A stretch of DNA of 64,000 bases from Thermoplasmata archaeon (GTDB lineage Archaea; Thermoplasmatota; Thermoplasmata; Thermoplasmatales; Thermoplasmataceae): positions 1 to 64,000 of the forward strand of contig JAJZXU010000017.1 in NCBI GenBank assembly GCA_021806235.1. The letters run 5' to 3'. The notes under the pieces are model-generated. The model saw only the letters and a program-made list of their open reading frames with translations. It did not search any database and was not told the DNA's origin. The position numbers and the translations under genes are program-made. This document shows positions 1-8,667 of the stretch, in pieces. Every line of letters begins with the position of its first letter. The first letter of the stretch is position 1.

Positions 1-102
1 TCTATAGAATACAACTCCAAGCATGCATTTAAGGTAATGAACGGATATTATAAATCCAGGGATGAGATAAGGGAAATGTTTCAGAAGAGGTATCCTTTAT
101 AA
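1..102 (+). CDS. 3' end of an unidentified CDS (partial)
   Basis: Frame 1 is open from the window edge to a TAA at 100-102 and encodes 33 residues ending in 'EMFQKRYPL'. The peptide is basic, with evenly spread Lys, Arg and Tyr, and looks like a real C-terminus rather than random sequence. I do not recognise the family. A transposase or other accessory protein is possible because the next ORF also looks accessory, but this is a guess. The gene body lies upstream of the window. Confidence 0.5.
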   Translation, partial: SIEYNSKHAFKVMNGYYKSRDEIREMFQKRYPL

Positions 103-176
103 ATACACAAAATTATGTACACGATCGACTGTTTCAAATCCTTTTGTATCATTAGGCTTTAACCCATTTGCGTATT

Positions 177-219
177 TAACTTTTTGGTTCAATTTTTTGT
201 TTTTTTTGGTTTTTTGGTC
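177..219 (+). terminator. Oligo-T terminator-like tract
   Basis: Several T runs of five to eight bases follow the partial CDS, including 'ttttttgttttttttgg'. Archaeal RNA polymerase terminates on oligo-T without needing a hairpin, so this could end the transcript from the left edge. It sits about 75 bases past the stop codon. No other signal was seen in the 200-base gap. Confidence 0.35.
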
Positions 220-302
220 AGTTCATTGTTTTTATTACATCTTTTGCCACAGGGCTTTAAAGACTTCCCTAATCTGACCATTATAACTATATATGTTTAC
301 AG

Positions 303-623
303 TTGTATATTTATATTGGTTCACTGATAGTTTTCACATTCGAGAGAACTGAAAAAGGCATAAGTCCTGCATCATACTCAAGGCTATACAGAAAGATCTA
401 TGGATACAACAATTCATCATATTATGGAAAATATCATTCCAGGATACCTGGTTTCCTTGATGGAATCAGGTACATAAAATATGCAAATGGAGCGATCCTT
501 GCCATGAAGGGGGATAGCAGCATGATAGTTGAGTACCTGAAAGAGAATAAGGCAAGGGTCTTCCAGTGGGAGGTACAGCTGTCCAGAAAAGAGGAGATTG
601 ACCTGGGGAATAATGAAGAATAG
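303..623 (+). CDS. Uncharacterised protein, about 106 aa
   Basis: The ORF opens with TTG; no ATG lies near the 5' end and the start is uncertain. A TATA-like 'ctatatatgttt' lies just upstream. The middle is rich in Gly and Tyr ('YYGKYHSRIPGFLDGI'), followed by an alternating hydrophobic segment and a charged tail, so a small soluble mixed alpha/beta protein is likely. I do not recognise the family. Local GC is near 50 percent by hand count of one line, clearly above the ribosomal genes next door, which suggests an acquired gene. The overlapping minus-strand ORF at 417-662 is a shadow. Confidence 0.5.
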   Translation: MYIYIGSLIVFTFERTEKGISPASYSRLYRKIYGYNNSSYYGKYHSRIPGFLDGIRYIKYANGAILAMKGDSSMIVEYLKENKARVFQWEVQLSRKEEIDLGNNEE

Positions 624-655
624 CTGTTCTAAATAATTTCCATTTATATATTTAT

Positions 656-1183
656 TCAACACAGCATGTTTTCTATTCTTTTTATAATAAGTTCTGAAAC
701 CTCTTCAGGTTTATATTTATCTGTGTTTATTATTAAATCATAGTAGGAGAAATCCCTGTAATCAATGCCATAAAAAACCATATACCTCTTTATTTCAGAC
801 CTACTTCTTTCTATTATATCCTGTTTATCTATATTTTTATCCCGGGAATATAATCTTTTAATTCTCTCATCCTGGGATGCAGATAGATATATTTTACATG
901 CCTTTATATTATTTTTATATGCTAAATAACCTGCCAGCCTTGATTCCACAACTATATTATCACTGGTTTTAATTAAATTTAATAGCAGGGCATCCTCCTC
1001 ATGGTCTATTTCTGGATGTGCCTCAGCATATTTACTGAAATTAATTAGATCCATACTGTACTCCTTTGCCTTCTCCCTGAAAAAATAACCACCTGAAAAA
1101 AATTTATAATTAAAATGGTCTGATAATAAATTTCCTGCTGTCGTTTTTCCTGATCCTGATTCACCACTGATCGTTATAATCAT
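656..1183 (-). CDS. cmk: Cytidylate kinase, archaeal type
   Basis: Phosphorylates CMP and dCMP with ATP in pyrimidine nucleotide metabolism. The 175-residue protein begins with a P-loop, 'GESGSGKTT' (residues 7-15), followed by the 'FFSGGYFFRE' segment typical of compact archaeal CMP kinases and a lid-like basic region 'SRDKNIDKQDIIERSRSE' near residues 113-130. Length fits the archaeal family (about 170-190 aa). It is the last gene of the ribosomal operon, and its start overlaps the end of the DUF106 gene. Finding cmk close to secY and adkA is common in archaea and supports the call. Confidence 0.88.
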   Translation of the reverse strand: MIITISGESGSGKTTAGNLLSDHFNYKFFSGGYFFREKAKEYSMDLINFSKYAEAHPEIDHEEDALLLNLIKTSDNIVVESRLAGYLAYKNNIKACKIYLSASQDERIKRLYSRDKNIDKQDIIERSRSEIKRYMVFYGIDYRDFSYYDLIINTDKYKPEEVSELIIKRIENMLC

Positions 1184-1872
1184 ATTGATTTCGCTTCTTC
1201 ATCGTCTATTTTTCTTATTTTATATGTAAAATCAATATATTTCATTATCATGGTTACAAAGTATCCAACCGCAAGATTGCCAAGGGTGTATAAGCCCATC
1301 CACAGTGGCATTATATATAGACGTGCGGTTACAATGTTAAGATTAAGGTTCCATGGCATTGAAACGTACTGGTAATGCAACGATAACATGAAAACATATA
1401 ACCATATGAATATTAAGAAGAAAAATATCTCGGTTACCATCAGCGGTTTCATTGTATTCATTGACAGTGCGGCCTGATCCATCTGCCTCTGCATTGACAT
1501 TTTCTGCAATTTCTGTTGTTTTACACGGTCACCATTTTTCATGGCCTCCCTCATGGCCTGTGAATAGGCTCTACTTATCAGCTGGGTTTTACCCATTTTG
1601 ATCCAGTCTGTGAAGAAGTATCTCGGTATTGATGATATTAATCCAAGTATGATTCCCGTTAACATTAATGTGAGTACCGGTGATTTATGATGAAAACCTA
1701 ATAACGGTAAAAATACAACGTTCAAAGCATTGCCTATAGGATTTCTTATTGATGGGTCACTTATAACAAATATAAGTATAAGACCTGCAAACATAAAAAC
1801 GAATTCTATCATCATGAATTTGGTCATCTGCTGATTCTGTGGTGGCCTATTTTGTTGTGGTCTCTGTTGCAT
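1180..1872 (-). CDS. DUF106 membrane protein (YidC/Oxa1/EMC3-like insertase)
   Basis: A 230-residue membrane protein with a Gln/Pro/Arg-rich cytoplasmic N-terminus, a first membrane segment near residues 20-40, a cytoplasmic coiled coil rich in Lys, Gln and Met ('RVKQQKLQKMSMQRQMDQA', about residues 115-135) and further membrane segments after it. This is the layout of archaeal DUF106 proteins, relatives of EMC3, TMCO1 and YidC that help insert membrane proteins. Its place directly after secY and adkA is the classic archaeal location and fits a role with the Sec translocon. It overlaps adkA by 26 bases, suggesting translational coupling. Confidence 0.85.
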   Translation of the reverse strand: MQQRPQQNRPPQNQQMTKFMMIEFVFMFAGLILIFVISDPSIRNPIGNALNVVFLPLLGFHHKSPVLTLMLTGIILGLISSIPRYFFTDWIKMGKTQLISRAYSQAMREAMKNGDRVKQQKLQKMSMQRQMDQAALSMNTMKPLMVTEIFFFLIFIWLYVFMLSLHYQYVSMPWNLNLNIVTARLYIMPLWMGLYTLGNLAVGYFVTMIMKYIDFTYKIRKIDDEEAKSI

Positions 1873-2416
1873 AATCTAACCTCGTTACTATATTATCTGC
1901 TGCTATTTCAGGATTGCCCTCCTGATTACATATAAAATTTACAGTTGCACCGGAATATACGGAGTATGCCGCTGCATAGTATCTGTTTATTTCCTGATGT
2001 TCCCCTATATCTTCTACTGTATCACTGTCCCTTGATCTGGTTTTATCGTTATCCCTTCTTTTTTTTATTTCCTCAGGTTTTGATTCTATTAAAAAGAATG
2101 AGGAAACATTGAGTTCGTGCAAAACCCATTCCGGTAAACCGGGAAAATATCCGGAAGGTGATTTTATTGACATATGTGTGTCTATTATAATATTATTCAT
2201 TCTACCAAGTTCATTTGATGTTAACCTCTGGATGTGTTTCTGTGTCTCTATATCCAGCTTTCTTATATCATCCCTGCTATTTATAGAAGTCTCCTTTTTT
2301 GCGATCTCTAACATTAATGAACCGAAGTTTATTATTCGATAATCTGATTTTTTTGATACCAAATCCAGTATTGTAGATTTTCCTACTCCTGGAATACCTG
2401 AAATTACCACTCTCAT
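1847..2416 (-). CDS. adkA: Adenylate kinase, archaeal AdkA type
   Basis: Converts AMP and ATP to two ADP. The 189-residue sequence starts with 'MRVVISGIPGVGKST', the P-loop of archaeal AdkA rather than bacterial Adk. It continues with 'INFGSLMLEIAKK', a conserved 'IIDTHMSIKSPSGYFPGLP' block (residues 78-96) and 'NDKTRSRDSD' as the Arg-rich nucleotide segment. Length matches archaeal AdkA (about 190 aa). It lies four bases after secY in the same operon. Confidence 0.92.
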   Translation of the reverse strand: MRVVISGIPGVGKSTILDLVSKKSDYRIINFGSLMLEIAKKETSINSRDDIRKLDIETQKHIQRLTSNELGRMNNIIIDTHMSIKSPSGYFPGLPEWVLHELNVSSFFLIESKPEEIKKRRDNDKTRSRDSDTVEDIGEHQEINRYYAAAYSVYSGATVNFICNQEGNPEIAADNIVTRLDYATETTTK

Positions 2417-2420
2417 GTTA

Positions 2421-4178
2421 TCATCCCATAAAGAACTGCCTTATCAATGGATGCATTTCCATTAGCTGCTCCCTTCCCATAGCCTCGTAGAACTGAATAA
2501 CTATTCCAACAGCCAGCAATAAACCTGTACCGCTGGTATCACCCACAGTTCCGATAAGATCGGCAGCGCCGGCGAGAACACCTACTATGGCACCGCTGAA
2601 TATTGTTATTGCCGGTATGTATTTGCTCAAAACCCTTTCCATTACCCTTGGATCCCTTCTGAAACCGGGTATCTGCATACCACTTGACCTTATCTGCTTT
2701 GCCACGGCACCGGCACCCATATTCGTAGTTTCAATCCAGAATTTTGCGAAGAGTATACTGAAACCCACAAGAAATACCATAAACACCAGTATGTGTGCAA
2801 GTTCCTGAACCGGTGTATGGCCTAACAGTACATTCTGAGATGAACTTGGCTGCAGTATTGGGAACAACCAGTCCGATAGACCATTTGGCGTATACAAATA
2901 AAATGCCAGACCGCTGGTAGGTGTAGTAGACGAAATATTAAGTGTCGATATCTGTGAAGATGTAGCATATGCCCCGAGCATGTGATTATGTCCCAGAAGC
3001 GGGATCTTGCTTAAAACCGGACTACTCCAGAATAATAATGTCCACATTGATATGTTTGCTAATAATGCTGTTGCTAATATAACAGGTATATTTGATGCAT
3101 ATAATAGCTGTAATGGATATCTTCCCCTTGCTCCCCTTACCCTTTCGTGGGCTATTGGAAGTTCTATTTTACTGCTCTGGAAGAATGCAACTATAAAGAA
3201 TATTAATAATGTACCTACCAGTGCAATCATTGGATTAGGCTGTGCAAACAGTACCTGTTCCATACCTGTATTTGTTAAATAGGAACCCGGTGCGTTTAAG
3301 AATAAATATATGACCTTTGGTATTGCACCCCCAGGTGGATTGCTCAGAGATAATGGAGATGATATTGTTGATGGAATCCAGCTAAATGTTCCGGTAAACA
3401 ACTGCTGTGATACACCTGCAGCTATGAATAATGATATACCTGAACCAATACCGTATTTTGAAACAACCTCATCCATCAAAAATACCAGATATGAACCAAC
3501 AAATAACTGTGCTATGATTATTGACTGTGCAAGGAACTCACCGTATCCGGGTGAGAATTTATTTAAACCGGAGACAAGGGCTGTATCCGGTACAAGGAAG
3601 CCAAATGCCTGCGGTATGGCCTCAACAAGTATCATTATAATAACTAATAATTTCTGTGTTCCCTGGTACATTGCCTTATCTGCTGAATCCTCTAAATTCA
3701 GATTGAATATTTTTGCACCAGCAAATAACTGCATTACTATACTTGCAGTTACAATAGGGCCTATACCCAAATCCATCAATGAACCTGACGCACCTGCAAA
3801 TATAGCCCTGAATGAGGCAAAAACATCAACGGTTTTGGTTGTATTTAAACCGTATATGTATATATTCGTAAGTGCAAAATATATTAATACAACTATGACT
3901 GTCCACATTATTTTATATTTGAATGGAACGTGTCCCTGCGCCTTCTTTATAGCCGGCAACTTTGCAGTTAAATTTTCGAGACCATATAACTTACTCTTTT
4001 TTGGCCCCTTATAGCTTATCAGCAGATATGCTATTAAAAACAAAGGCGATGACAGAAAGGCCACAATGAATAATCTAAGACCCGTGTAATGATAGAAGTA
4101 GTAGAACACAAGTACATAAAGAGCGAATACAAAAACTACGGGGATTGCTGTACCCCTATTCCTCTGTATATCAGTCAT
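2421..4178 (-). CDS. secY: Protein translocase subunit SecY
   Basis: The pore subunit of the SecYEG/Sec61 channel. At 585 residues it is much longer than the usual 430-480. It has ten or more membrane helices, the plug-region signature 'GASGSLMDLGIGPIVTASI' (about residues 128-146) and the conserved cytoplasmic loop 'AHERVRGARGRYPLQLLYAS' (about 343-362), whose basic residues contact the ribosome. Extra length comes mainly from extracytoplasmic loops, notably a Ser/Thr-rich one around residues 390-460. The start overlaps the uL15 stop codon, so translation is probably coupled. Confidence 0.96.
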   Translation of the reverse strand: MTDIQRNRGTAIPVVFVFALYVLVFYYFYHYTGLRLFIVAFLSSPLFLIAYLLISYKGPKKSKLYGLENLTAKLPAIKKAQGHVPFKYKIMWTVIVVLIYFALTNIYIYGLNTTKTVDVFASFRAIFAGASGSLMDLGIGPIVTASIVMQLFAGAKIFNLNLEDSADKAMYQGTQKLLVIIMILVEAIPQAFGFLVPDTALVSGLNKFSPGYGEFLAQSIIIAQLFVGSYLVFLMDEVVSKYGIGSGISLFIAAGVSQQLFTGTFSWIPSTISSPLSLSNPPGGAIPKVIYLFLNAPGSYLTNTGMEQVLFAQPNPMIALVGTLLIFFIVAFFQSSKIELPIAHERVRGARGRYPLQLLYASNIPVILATALLANISMWTLLFWSSPVLSKIPLLGHNHMLGAYATSSQISTLNISSTTPTSGLAFYLYTPNGLSDWLFPILQPSSSQNVLLGHTPVQELAHILVFMVFLVGFSILFAKFWIETTNMGAGAVAKQIRSSGMQIPGFRRDPRVMERVLSKYIPAITIFSGAIVGVLAGAADLIGTVGDTSGTGLLLAVGIVIQFYEAMGREQLMEMHPLIRQFFMG

Positions 4179-4578
4179 TTTCTATCGTAATACCATAATG
4201 GGAAAGCTTACTAATAGTTTTTTCGGTAGCCTTTGGAATTTTGATTTTGCATTTTATTTCAAAATTTCCCGTCCCGAGTAATTTCGTATATCCCGCACTC
4301 TCAAGGTCAATTACATCGTTTTCAACATAGCCCTCATTTTTTAATTTTCCATATAAACTGTTTAACTGATCTAATGTTATGGCATTTTCATATGTTTTTG
4401 AGTGGCTTGTAAAACCATGGACACCATAATAGTTTTTATCATGTAATATCAACCATGTTTTCCTGTGTGCTCCAAAACCAGCGTTTCCATTTCCTCCTCT
4501 CTTGCCTTTTCCTCTTCCGGATTTCATTCCCCTGCCGTAATGGCCTCCTCTCTGTTTTTTAGTTCTTGTTCTCACCAT
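4171..4578 (-). CDS. rpl15: Large subunit ribosomal protein uL15
   Basis: Binds 23S rRNA in late 50S assembly. The 135-residue protein has the very basic Gly-rich N-terminus '[19 protein letters not shown]' typical of archaeal and eukaryotic uL15 (L27a). The ordered C-terminal half carries 'KLLGTGNF', the family signature. It overlaps uL30 upstream and secY downstream, as expected in archaeal spc operons. Confidence 0.95.
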   Translation of the reverse strand: MVRTRTKKQRGGHYGRGMKSGRGKGKRGGNGNAGFGAHRKTWLILHDKNYYGVHGFTSHSKTYENAITLDQLNSLYGKLKNEGYVENDVIDLESAGYTKLLGTGNFEIKCKIKIPKATEKTISKLSHYGITIEND

Positions 4579-5053
4579 TTAAATCAACTCCCGGAATAAT
4601 CATTTTTTTAATTAGATTATTAATTTTTTCTCCCCTGTAGCCTGATGACCCCTTTTCATGGAAGGGCTTCTGTATTGCCTCATAGCCTCCCCTTGGTGGA
4701 TTTAGCCTTATTACAGATATTAAATCCCCGGCATTTTTTAGCTTTGTTTTGTTATTTAAAAGTGCATCTGCAAAATCCTCAAAGGATTTGTATCCTAAAT
4801 TACTTATATAATCATCTGTAAGTTTTTTTCTGCCCTTCAATAGCATTCTATTTTTTAATATTAACGTTAGGGTTTCCCTATCCAGTTCTCCCCAGGTTAC
4901 ATAATCTTTCACCCTTTTAAGCATACCGTTTATGCTATCATTTTCATTAAATAATACCATATGGTTTATCCTGTTAAGGTTTAATAAATCTGCAGTTTTT
5001 TCCGCCGCAGGTTTTATTCCAGTACTGCCTCTAATCCTGATTATTGCTATCAT
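4559..5053 (-). CDS. rpl30: Large subunit ribosomal protein uL30, archaeal long form
   Basis: 164 residues, matching the archaeal/eukaryotic L7-L30 type rather than the 60-aa bacterial one. The start '[15 protein letters not shown]' is the family N-terminus. '[10 protein letters not shown]' and '[11 protein letters not shown]' near residues 118-141 are typical of the C-terminal extension in archaeal uL30. Overlaps uS5 by 23 bases and uL15 by 20. Confidence 0.94.
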   Translation of the reverse strand: MIAIIRIRGSTGIKPAAEKTADLLNLNRINHMVLFNENDSINGMLKRVKDYVTWGELDRETLTLILKNRMLLKGRKKLTDDYISNLGYKSFEDFADALLNNKTKLKNAGDLISVIRLNPPRGGYEAIQKPFHEKGSSGYRGEKINNLIKKMIIPGVDLNGENKN

Positions 5054-5696
5054 GTTCTATGCCTCCAACATATATGGGTGTGGTAAGATTTATCTTCGGG
5101 TTTATTTTCATTGAAACCGTCTTTTTAATTGCATCAAATGTTGCCAGTGCATAATTTACGGTTGTTTTTGTATGCCCTGATGCAAAACCCCATGCATCCT
5201 CTATTCCTGCCATCTTTAATATTACCTTTACAACATCTCCAACAGCAAGTCCTACACCCTGTGGTGCGGGTTTCAACTTCACGATAACGGACCCGGATTT
5301 GCCAATTATCTGAAATGGCAGTGAATGTGGTCTACCACAACCGCATTCCCATGATCCACATCCCCTTTTTATTTCTATTATGTTTACTTTTGCATTATTT
5401 ATTGCCTTCCTTATTGCAGGTGCAGCTTCTTTTGCCTTGCCACGGCCTATACCGATATATCCATTTCCATTACCCACTACAGCGGTAATAGAATAATTCA
5501 TTCTCCTACCGGAATCGGTCATTCTCTGTGCTCTCTCTATGTTTATAACTTCATCCTTTAGATCAGGCATAAGGTAATCAACTATCTGATATTCCTTTAA
5601 AGGTAATTTTGTGTGTAATGCTTCTCCCATAGTTTTTATTTCATCGTTTGCTACCAATCTTCCAAGTTCAGTTTTTGGAATCCATTCTTCGTCCAT
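5031..5696 (-). CDS. rps5: Small subunit ribosomal protein uS5
   Basis: Component of the decoding-side 30S body. The 221-residue archaeal form has an N-terminal extension before the dsRBD-like S5 domain. That domain is recognisable from '[20 protein letters not shown]' (about residues 69-88) and '[15 protein letters not shown]' in the C-terminal S5 fold. A Cys-containing insert, '[18 protein letters not shown]', lies between them as in archaeal and eukaryotic homologues. Confidence 0.95.
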   Translation of the reverse strand: MDEEWIPKTELGRLVANDEIKTMGEALHTKLPLKEYQIVDYLMPDLKDEVINIERAQRMTDSGRRMNYSITAVVGNGNGYIGIGRGKAKEAAPAIRKAINNAKVNIIEIKRGCGSWECGCGRPHSLPFQIIGKSGSVIVKLKPAPQGVGLAVGDVVKVILKMAGIEDAWGFASGHTKTTVNYALATFDAIKKTVSMKINPKINLTTPIYVGGIEHDSNNQD

Positions 5697-5698
5697 CT

Positions 5699-6169
5699 TT
5701 ATTCACCTTTAATATATTTATTTAGATCTGTTTTATTTTTCAGATGATCACCTTTTAACCTTGCATCATTAGGAAAAACCTCCTCATCTACAGGTATATC
5801 AATGCCAGAGTCCTTTATGCCCTTTAATGCTGCAGCCAATCTTCCACCATGTACGAATTTATACCTTCCTGTATCGAATATTGCTGATTCTATATGCTTT
5901 TCCATGGCCCTTTTACCTGCTAAATAACCACCAAGGTAATACATCTGGATATTGTTTCCAGTTACGTTGTAAACCTTTTTCAATGTGGCATCTGTTACCG
6001 TTACCACTACCTTATCCCCTTCGGGCTTATAATCTATGAACTCTATTATGAAACCCTTATTGCTCGGTCTTACAACTGCCCTGGTCATACCAGATTTTAA
6101 TAGAGTGTATCTCTTATGGTAATCGGTTATACCTTCCTTTCTACGTTTAAGAACTGGTATTGTTTTCAT
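5699..6169 (-). CDS. rpl18: Large subunit ribosomal protein uL18
   Basis: Binds 5S rRNA in the central protuberance. The 156-residue protein opens with a basic RNA-binding stretch ('LKRRKEGITDYHKR') and carries 'YLAGKRAMEK' and 'VHGGRLAAALKGIKDSGID', both typical of archaeal uL18. Two bases separate it from uS5, and its start overlaps the eL19 coding sequence by 23 bases. Confidence 0.95.
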   Translation of the reverse strand: MKTIPVLKRRKEGITDYHKRYTLLKSGMTRAVVRPSNKGFIIEFIDYKPEGDKVVVTVTDATLKKVYNVTGNNIQMYYLGGYLAGKRAMEKHIESAIFDTGRYKFVHGGRLAAALKGIKDSGIDIPVDEEVFPNDARLKGDHLKNKTDLNKYIKGE

Positions 6170-6623
6170 TTTTATCCTCCTTTATTAATGATGCTCCCTT
6201 TAAATGCGACACAAGCTGTGCCCTTGACACATATGACCCGCTTTTTATTGTTCTATAATACTTACGGTATGTTTTATTGTCTATTTTATTTTCATCCTTT
6301 AATGTTTTTAACTCAGACCTCAGTGCCCTTATAAGGGTTACCCATCTTCTTTTTCTTGGATATCTTGCATATTTTGTTCCCCTTACAGATCCGGGTCCTC
6401 TTCTTCTACCCTTTTTTAACTGGTTTATTCTTTTCTTCAATCTATTATTTGAATTAGTTTTCTTATCTTTTCTCTGTATTACGTGCAGGGCTATAAGTTT
6501 TCTTACATCCTCACGTGACGTTGCATCCAGAACCTTTTCAGTACTGTTTGTATCTATCCATACCCTTGAAATACCTATTTTTAATTCATCAGATGCTATT
6601 TCCTTTACACTGGACATTTTCAT
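6147..6623 (-). CDS. rpl19e: Large subunit ribosomal protein eL19
   Basis: An archaeal/eukaryotic-specific 50S protein. The 158-residue sequence has the long basic helix expected of eL19, with 'RKLIALHVIQRKDKK' and 'KKGRRRGPGSVRGTKYAR' (about residues 70-90), then an extended basic helix ending near 'YRTIKSGSYVSRAQLVSHLK'. Either of two in-frame ATGs (6623 or 6617) could be the start; both overlap or abut the eL32 stop. Confidence 0.94.
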   Translation of the reverse strand: MKMSSVKEIASDELKIGISRVWIDTNSTEKVLDATSREDVRKLIALHVIQRKDKKTNSNNRLKKRINQLKKGRRRGPGSVRGTKYARYPRKRRWVTLIRALRSELKTLKDENKIDNKTYRKYYRTIKSGSYVSRAQLVSHLKGASLIKEDKNENNTSS

Positions 6624-7027
6624 TTTACTACCACCCTATTAAATACATGAATCCCAAGTTCATCTGCTTCAGATTCTATATAAGTTCTTTTCTTATAACC
6701 AACGGTCGAGGCTATTCTTGCACCCTCAAGATCCGGATTAATTTTTCTTAATTCGTCCACATTGTGAACTAATACTTCCCTAAATCCTGATGGATGCAGA
6801 CCCCTTACGGCCTTCGGTGTTCTATACCCAGGATTCACCATAGGTATTCTGTAACCTATATGTTTCCTTAATTTCGAATGCTTTCCTCTTGGTTTTCTCC
6901 ATGAATCGTCAAATTTCTTATATCTGAACCATTCTTGCCTGTGGAATTCTACTCTTCTTCTATTTACTTCATTTTTCTTTTTTAATAATACTTTCTGTTC
7001 CTTTGTTAATAAAGGTTTATAACTCAT
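6620..7027 (-). CDS. rpl32e: Large subunit ribosomal protein eL32
   Basis: 135 residues with the eL32 core 'WRKPRGKHSKLRKHIGYR' (about residues 43-60) and 'GYRTPKAVRGLHPSGFREV', both typical of the family. An N-terminal Lys/Arg-rich helix precedes the core. The start overlaps the end of uL6 by 11 bases. Confidence 0.95.
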   Translation of the reverse strand: MSYKPLLTKEQKVLLKKKNEVNRRRVEFHRQEWFRYKKFDDSWRKPRGKHSKLRKHIGYRIPMVNPGYRTPKAVRGLHPSGFREVLVHNVDELRKINPDLEGARIASTVGYKKRTYIESEADELGIHVFNRVVVK

Positions 7028-7562
7028 CAGGATTCACCCCCTTCAAAAGATATATACCGTCCTGAAAAACCCTTGAATCGAAATGCTTTATGTATGTTGC
7101 CCTCTCTATATTTGCTGCGGTATCTCCCATATCTCTTTTGTCTATTCCCTCTATGGTTACCTTATCACCTTTTACAGAGACCTTGCAGTTTTTTATTTTT
7201 GCTATTCTTGGGGCCTTTCCTCCAAGGAAATTTTCTATATATAACAAATTGCCACGAACAGAAACCCTCATTGGAAAATGCGTGAAATCTATCTTCATTA
7301 CATATTTAAATCCCTCTGTTACACCCTTGAATACTATATTTAATTCAGAGTACCATGTACCAACTATGCTGTTGGTAAATTTATTTTCCTTACTTACGGC
7401 TATAATCAATGAATTGTCTTTTTTATAGACCTTCGCATATTTGTCTTTGAAATTCCTTAATGTTTCTCCCAGTTTACCCTTTACAGTTATAAGGTATTCA
7501 TCGACGTTTACCTGAATCCCTTCAGGTATTTTTAATTCCATTTTATCTTTCCAGTTTATCAT
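7017..7562 (-). CDS. rpl6: Large subunit ribosomal protein uL6
   Basis: Binds 23S rRNA near the sarcin-ricin loop and GTPase centre. The 181-residue protein has two tandem alpha/beta L6 domains, and the second ends with 'IERATYIKHFDSRVFQDGIY', the archaeal uL6 signature. Two starts are possible. I keep the upstream ATG at 7562 because a GAGGTG ribosome binding site sits nine bases before it; the internal ATG (MELKIPEG) has no comparable site. Confidence 0.94.
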   Translation of the reverse strand: MINWKDKMELKIPEGIQVNVDEYLITVKGKLGETLRNFKDKYAKVYKKDNSLIIAVSKENKFTNSIVGTWYSELNIVFKGVTEGFKYVMKIDFTHFPMRVSVRGNLLYIENFLGGKAPRIAKIKNCKVSVKGDKVTIEGIDKRDMGDTAANIERATYIKHFDSRVFQDGIYLLKGVNPDEL

Positions 7563-7574
7563 TTTATTTACACC

Positions 7575-7964
7575 TCAGTATACATAAGCAAGAAGCTTGC
7601 CGCCTATGCCAAATTTTCTTGCTTCAAGATGGCTCATAACACCCTTTGTTGTTGTTAATATTATTATTCCAAAGTCCTGAGCCGGGAGATATCTTGATTC
7701 ATATTTTTCTATATTTGTTTTTTTAACAGACAGCCTTGGCTTTATTACACCACAGTTATTGATTGTATCGCTTAAGTTAACTTTGAATCTGCCACCGCGG
7801 TCTTCTTCTATTACCTCAAAGCTTTTTATATAATTATAATCCTGCATTACCTTTAATACCCTTCCTATTATTATGGATGCGGGGTTTATAATTATCTCAT
7901 TCTTGCCTATTCTCGAAGCCATTTTTATTGTATTTATTACATCATTTAAAGGATCACTTTTCAT
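7575..7964 (-). CDS. rps8: Small subunit ribosomal protein uS8
   Basis: An early-binding 30S protein contacting helix 21 of 16S rRNA. The 129-residue protein begins '[20 protein letters not shown]', the standard N-terminus, and ends with '[20 protein letters not shown]' and 'GGKLLAYVY', the universal C-terminal S8 signature. A GAGGTG site precedes the ATG. Confidence 0.95.
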   Translation of the reverse strand: MKSDPLNDVINTIKMASRIGKNEIIINPASIIIGRVLKVMQDYNYIKSFEVIEEDRGGRFKVNLSDTINNCGVIKPRLSVKKTNIEKYESRYLPAQDFGIIILTTTKGVMSHLEARKFGIGGKLLAYVY

Positions 7965-7973
7965 TTAATCACC

Positions 7974-8132
7974 TCAGCTATATTTCCTGAAGCCAATCTT
8001 CTCTGCTGTTTCTCTGAAGCACTGCCTGCACAATCTTATACCGTATCTTCTTACTAATCCTCTTTTTCTTCCACAGCGGACACACCCCTGGGAATGACCG
8101 AAATTCTTTTTTGGTTGTAATTTTACCTGCAT
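7974..8132 (-). CDS. rps14: Small subunit ribosomal protein uS14, zinc type (52 aa)
   Basis: This gene is too short for the supplied ORF track. Reading the minus strand from the ATG at 8132 gives 52 residues with '[16 protein letters not shown]' and 'CRQCF', so four Cys in two CXXC pairs that bind zinc, followed by the end '[10 protein letters not shown]'. This is the short zinc-binding S14 of archaea. A GGTGATATT site precedes the ATG. It fills the gap between uL5 and uS8, its universal position in the spc operon. Confidence 0.95.
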   Translation of the reverse strand: MQVKLQPKKNFGHSQGCVRCGRKRGLVRRYGIRLCRQCFRETAEKIGFRKYS

Positions 8133-8136
8133 AATA

Positions 8137-8667
8137 TCACCTTATAATTTTAACATTAAAATTATCTTCAAGAAACTTTATTGACTCGTCCTTCTTAACC
8201 CTTATTTTTGAGGGTACAGTTTTACGATTTATTCTTCTTTTTGATATTCTATATCCGCCTGCTTTTTTCAATACTATGGCTACATCCATACCGAAAATAC
8301 CGATATCAGGGTCATACTTCATTCCCTTGAAATCTGTATAATCCGTTACTCCAAAGTATGCATTTCCCTGTTTATCAAATGAATAAACAGGTAATTTGTA
8401 ATCCTTTGCAAAGAAAGCTTCCTTCAGGAAGTTATACGCATTTTCCTTCCTTAATGTAACCTTCACACCTATATTAAGCCCCTTTCTTATATTGAAATCC
8501 CTTATTGTTTTTCCTGCACTTGTAACTACAGGTTTGTGCTTTGTCAGTAATTCTATTACTTTCGCAGCCTTGTTTAACCTTTCTCCTGCGGCACCAACAC
8601 CGATGTTTATTACCACTTTGTCGATAACGATTTCAGTCATAGGATTTTCTGTTTTTTCACTCATCAT
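8137..8667 (-). CDS. rpl5: Large subunit ribosomal protein uL5
   Basis: Anchors 5S rRNA to the large subunit. The 176-residue protein contains '[20 protein letters not shown]' (about residues 18-37) and '[20 protein letters not shown]', both standard L5 blocks, and '[18 protein letters not shown]' near residue 130. A GAGGTG site precedes tandem ATG codons at 8667 and 8664. The start overlaps the end of eS4. Confidence 0.95.
   Translation of the reverse strand: MMSEKTENPMTEIVIDKVVINIGVGAAGERLNKAAKVIELLTKHKPVVTSAGKTIRDFNIRKGLNIGVKVTLRKENAYNFLKEAFFAKDYKLPVYSFDKQGNAYFGVTDYTDFKGMKYDPDIGIFGMDVAIVLKKAGGYRISKRRINRKTVPSKIRVKKDESIKFLEDNFNVKIIR

Noticed and set aside
3310-4014. 234-aa plus-strand ORF opposite secY
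   Set aside because: It is the antisense of a hydrophobic gene. Composition is rich in Asn, Ile and Pro with no domain, no promoter and no ribosome binding site.
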